A stretch of 64,000 bases of DNA. It comes from Bagarius yarrelli. Its lineage: Eukaryota; Chordata; Actinopteri; Siluriformes; Sisoridae. The notes beneath the pieces are model-generated. The model did no database searches. It worked only from the letters and a program-made list of their open reading frames with translations, and had not been told where the DNA came from. The stretch spans positions 10,176,724 through 10,240,723 of the forward strand of contig VCAZ01000006.1 in the NCBI GenBank assembly GCA_005784505.1, read 5' to 3'. A program made the position numbers and the translations under genes. This document shows, in pieces, positions 63,765 to 64,000 of this stretch; the first letter of the stretch is position 1; every line of letters begins with the position of its first letter.

Positions 63765-64000
63765 ATGTCCCCCCAGCCACAGGTGACAAGGAATATCCAG
63801 GAGTTCTTCAAGAGCTTTTTCGGGATTATACGGATTCTTCAGATTCTTCTGGGAGCCGGTCTTTGGGTCACTGTTGCTACCAGCAAATATGAGGGCTCTG
63901 TTCACTTTGTTCTCTTTGTGGCCGTGTTGTTCTGGCTTCTCACACTCGCCCTCTTTTTTATCACTTTGCTGAACAAGCAGGACCTTGTCCCCATCTTGGG
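63765..64000 (+). CDS. marveld1: MARVEL domain-containing protein 1, N-terminal part (runs off right edge)
   Basis: ATG at 63765-63767 after a GA-rich context; 78 codons are visible. The peptide starts MSPQPQVTRNIQEFFKSFF. It then has a first hydrophobic segment (IIRILQILLGAGLWVTVATS, about residues 21-40) and a second (HFVLFVAVLFWLLTLALFFI, about 47-66), ending NKQDLVPILG. WVTVATSKYEGSVHF and FWLLTLALFF match MARVELD1 as I remember it (ITIATSKYQGPVHF, FWLLTLGLYF). The family has four membrane segments and localises to plasma membrane and nucleus; two segments are visible here. In mammals the gene is in the same 10q24 block as RRP12, ZDHHC16 and PGAM1, which supports the call. Confidence 0.9.
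   Translation, partial: MSPQPQVTRNIQEFFKSFFGIIRILQILLGAGLWVTVATSKYEGSVHFVLFVAVLFWLLTLALFFITLLNKQDLVPIL

Noticed and set aside
1..64000. CRISPR arrays, operons, bacterial-type promoters, tRNA or rRNA genes
   Set aside because: Sequence is vertebrate nuclear DNA; no regularly spaced direct repeats or recognisable tRNA/rRNA genes were seen.

Overview
This window is AT-rich, intron-rich vertebrate DNA. The gene set, the dispersed repeats (Tc1-like transposons, a Ty3/gypsy fragment, LINE 3' tails, small SINE/MITE-like repeats) and the compact introns point to a teleost fish. An otophysan such as a catfish is possible but not established. All gene calls come from translating exons by eye and checking splice sites and reading phase; no database was searched.

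Layout, left to right. (1) Positions 1-1284, minus strand: the 5' half of a PR-domain zinc-finger gene of the PRDM8/ZNF488 type, running off the left edge. (2) Positions 2790-20809, plus strand: a complete 18-exon anthrax-toxin-receptor-1 (TEM8)-type gene of 559 codons, divergent from the first gene. (3) Positions 24404-39349, minus strand: a complete 34-exon RRP12 gene (1284 aa, ribosome biogenesis), convergent with the receptor gene. (4) Positions 41144-46220, minus strand: ZDHHC16 palmitoyltransferase, 10 coding exons, 381 aa. (5) Positions 48201-49308, plus strand: METTL18 histidine methyltransferase, 2 exons, 321 aa, divergent from zdhhc16. (6) Positions 50410-52273, minus strand: phosphoglycerate mutase 1, 4 exons, 254 aa, convergent with mettl18. 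(7) Positions 52.9-63.4 kb: a repeat-rich stretch without a recognised protein gene. It holds a LINE fragment, a broken gypsy pol, minisatellites, a Tc1-like element flanked by TA, and a 0.7 kb segment present twice with conserved splice-like borders. (8) Positions 63765-64000, plus strand: the start of MARVELD1, running off the right edge.

The genes do not form one pathway; the link between them is synteny. From memory, RRP12, PGAM1, ZDHHC16 and MARVELD1 lie together on human 10q24, while ZNF488 and ANTXRL lie on 10q11 and their relatives PRDM8 and ANTXR2 lie together on 4q21. The window therefore appears to join two chromosome-10-type blocks that are separated in mammals. Most large gaps are introns or intergenic DNA with transposon remnants and microsatellites. 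The least explained part is 57.6-63.3 kb.
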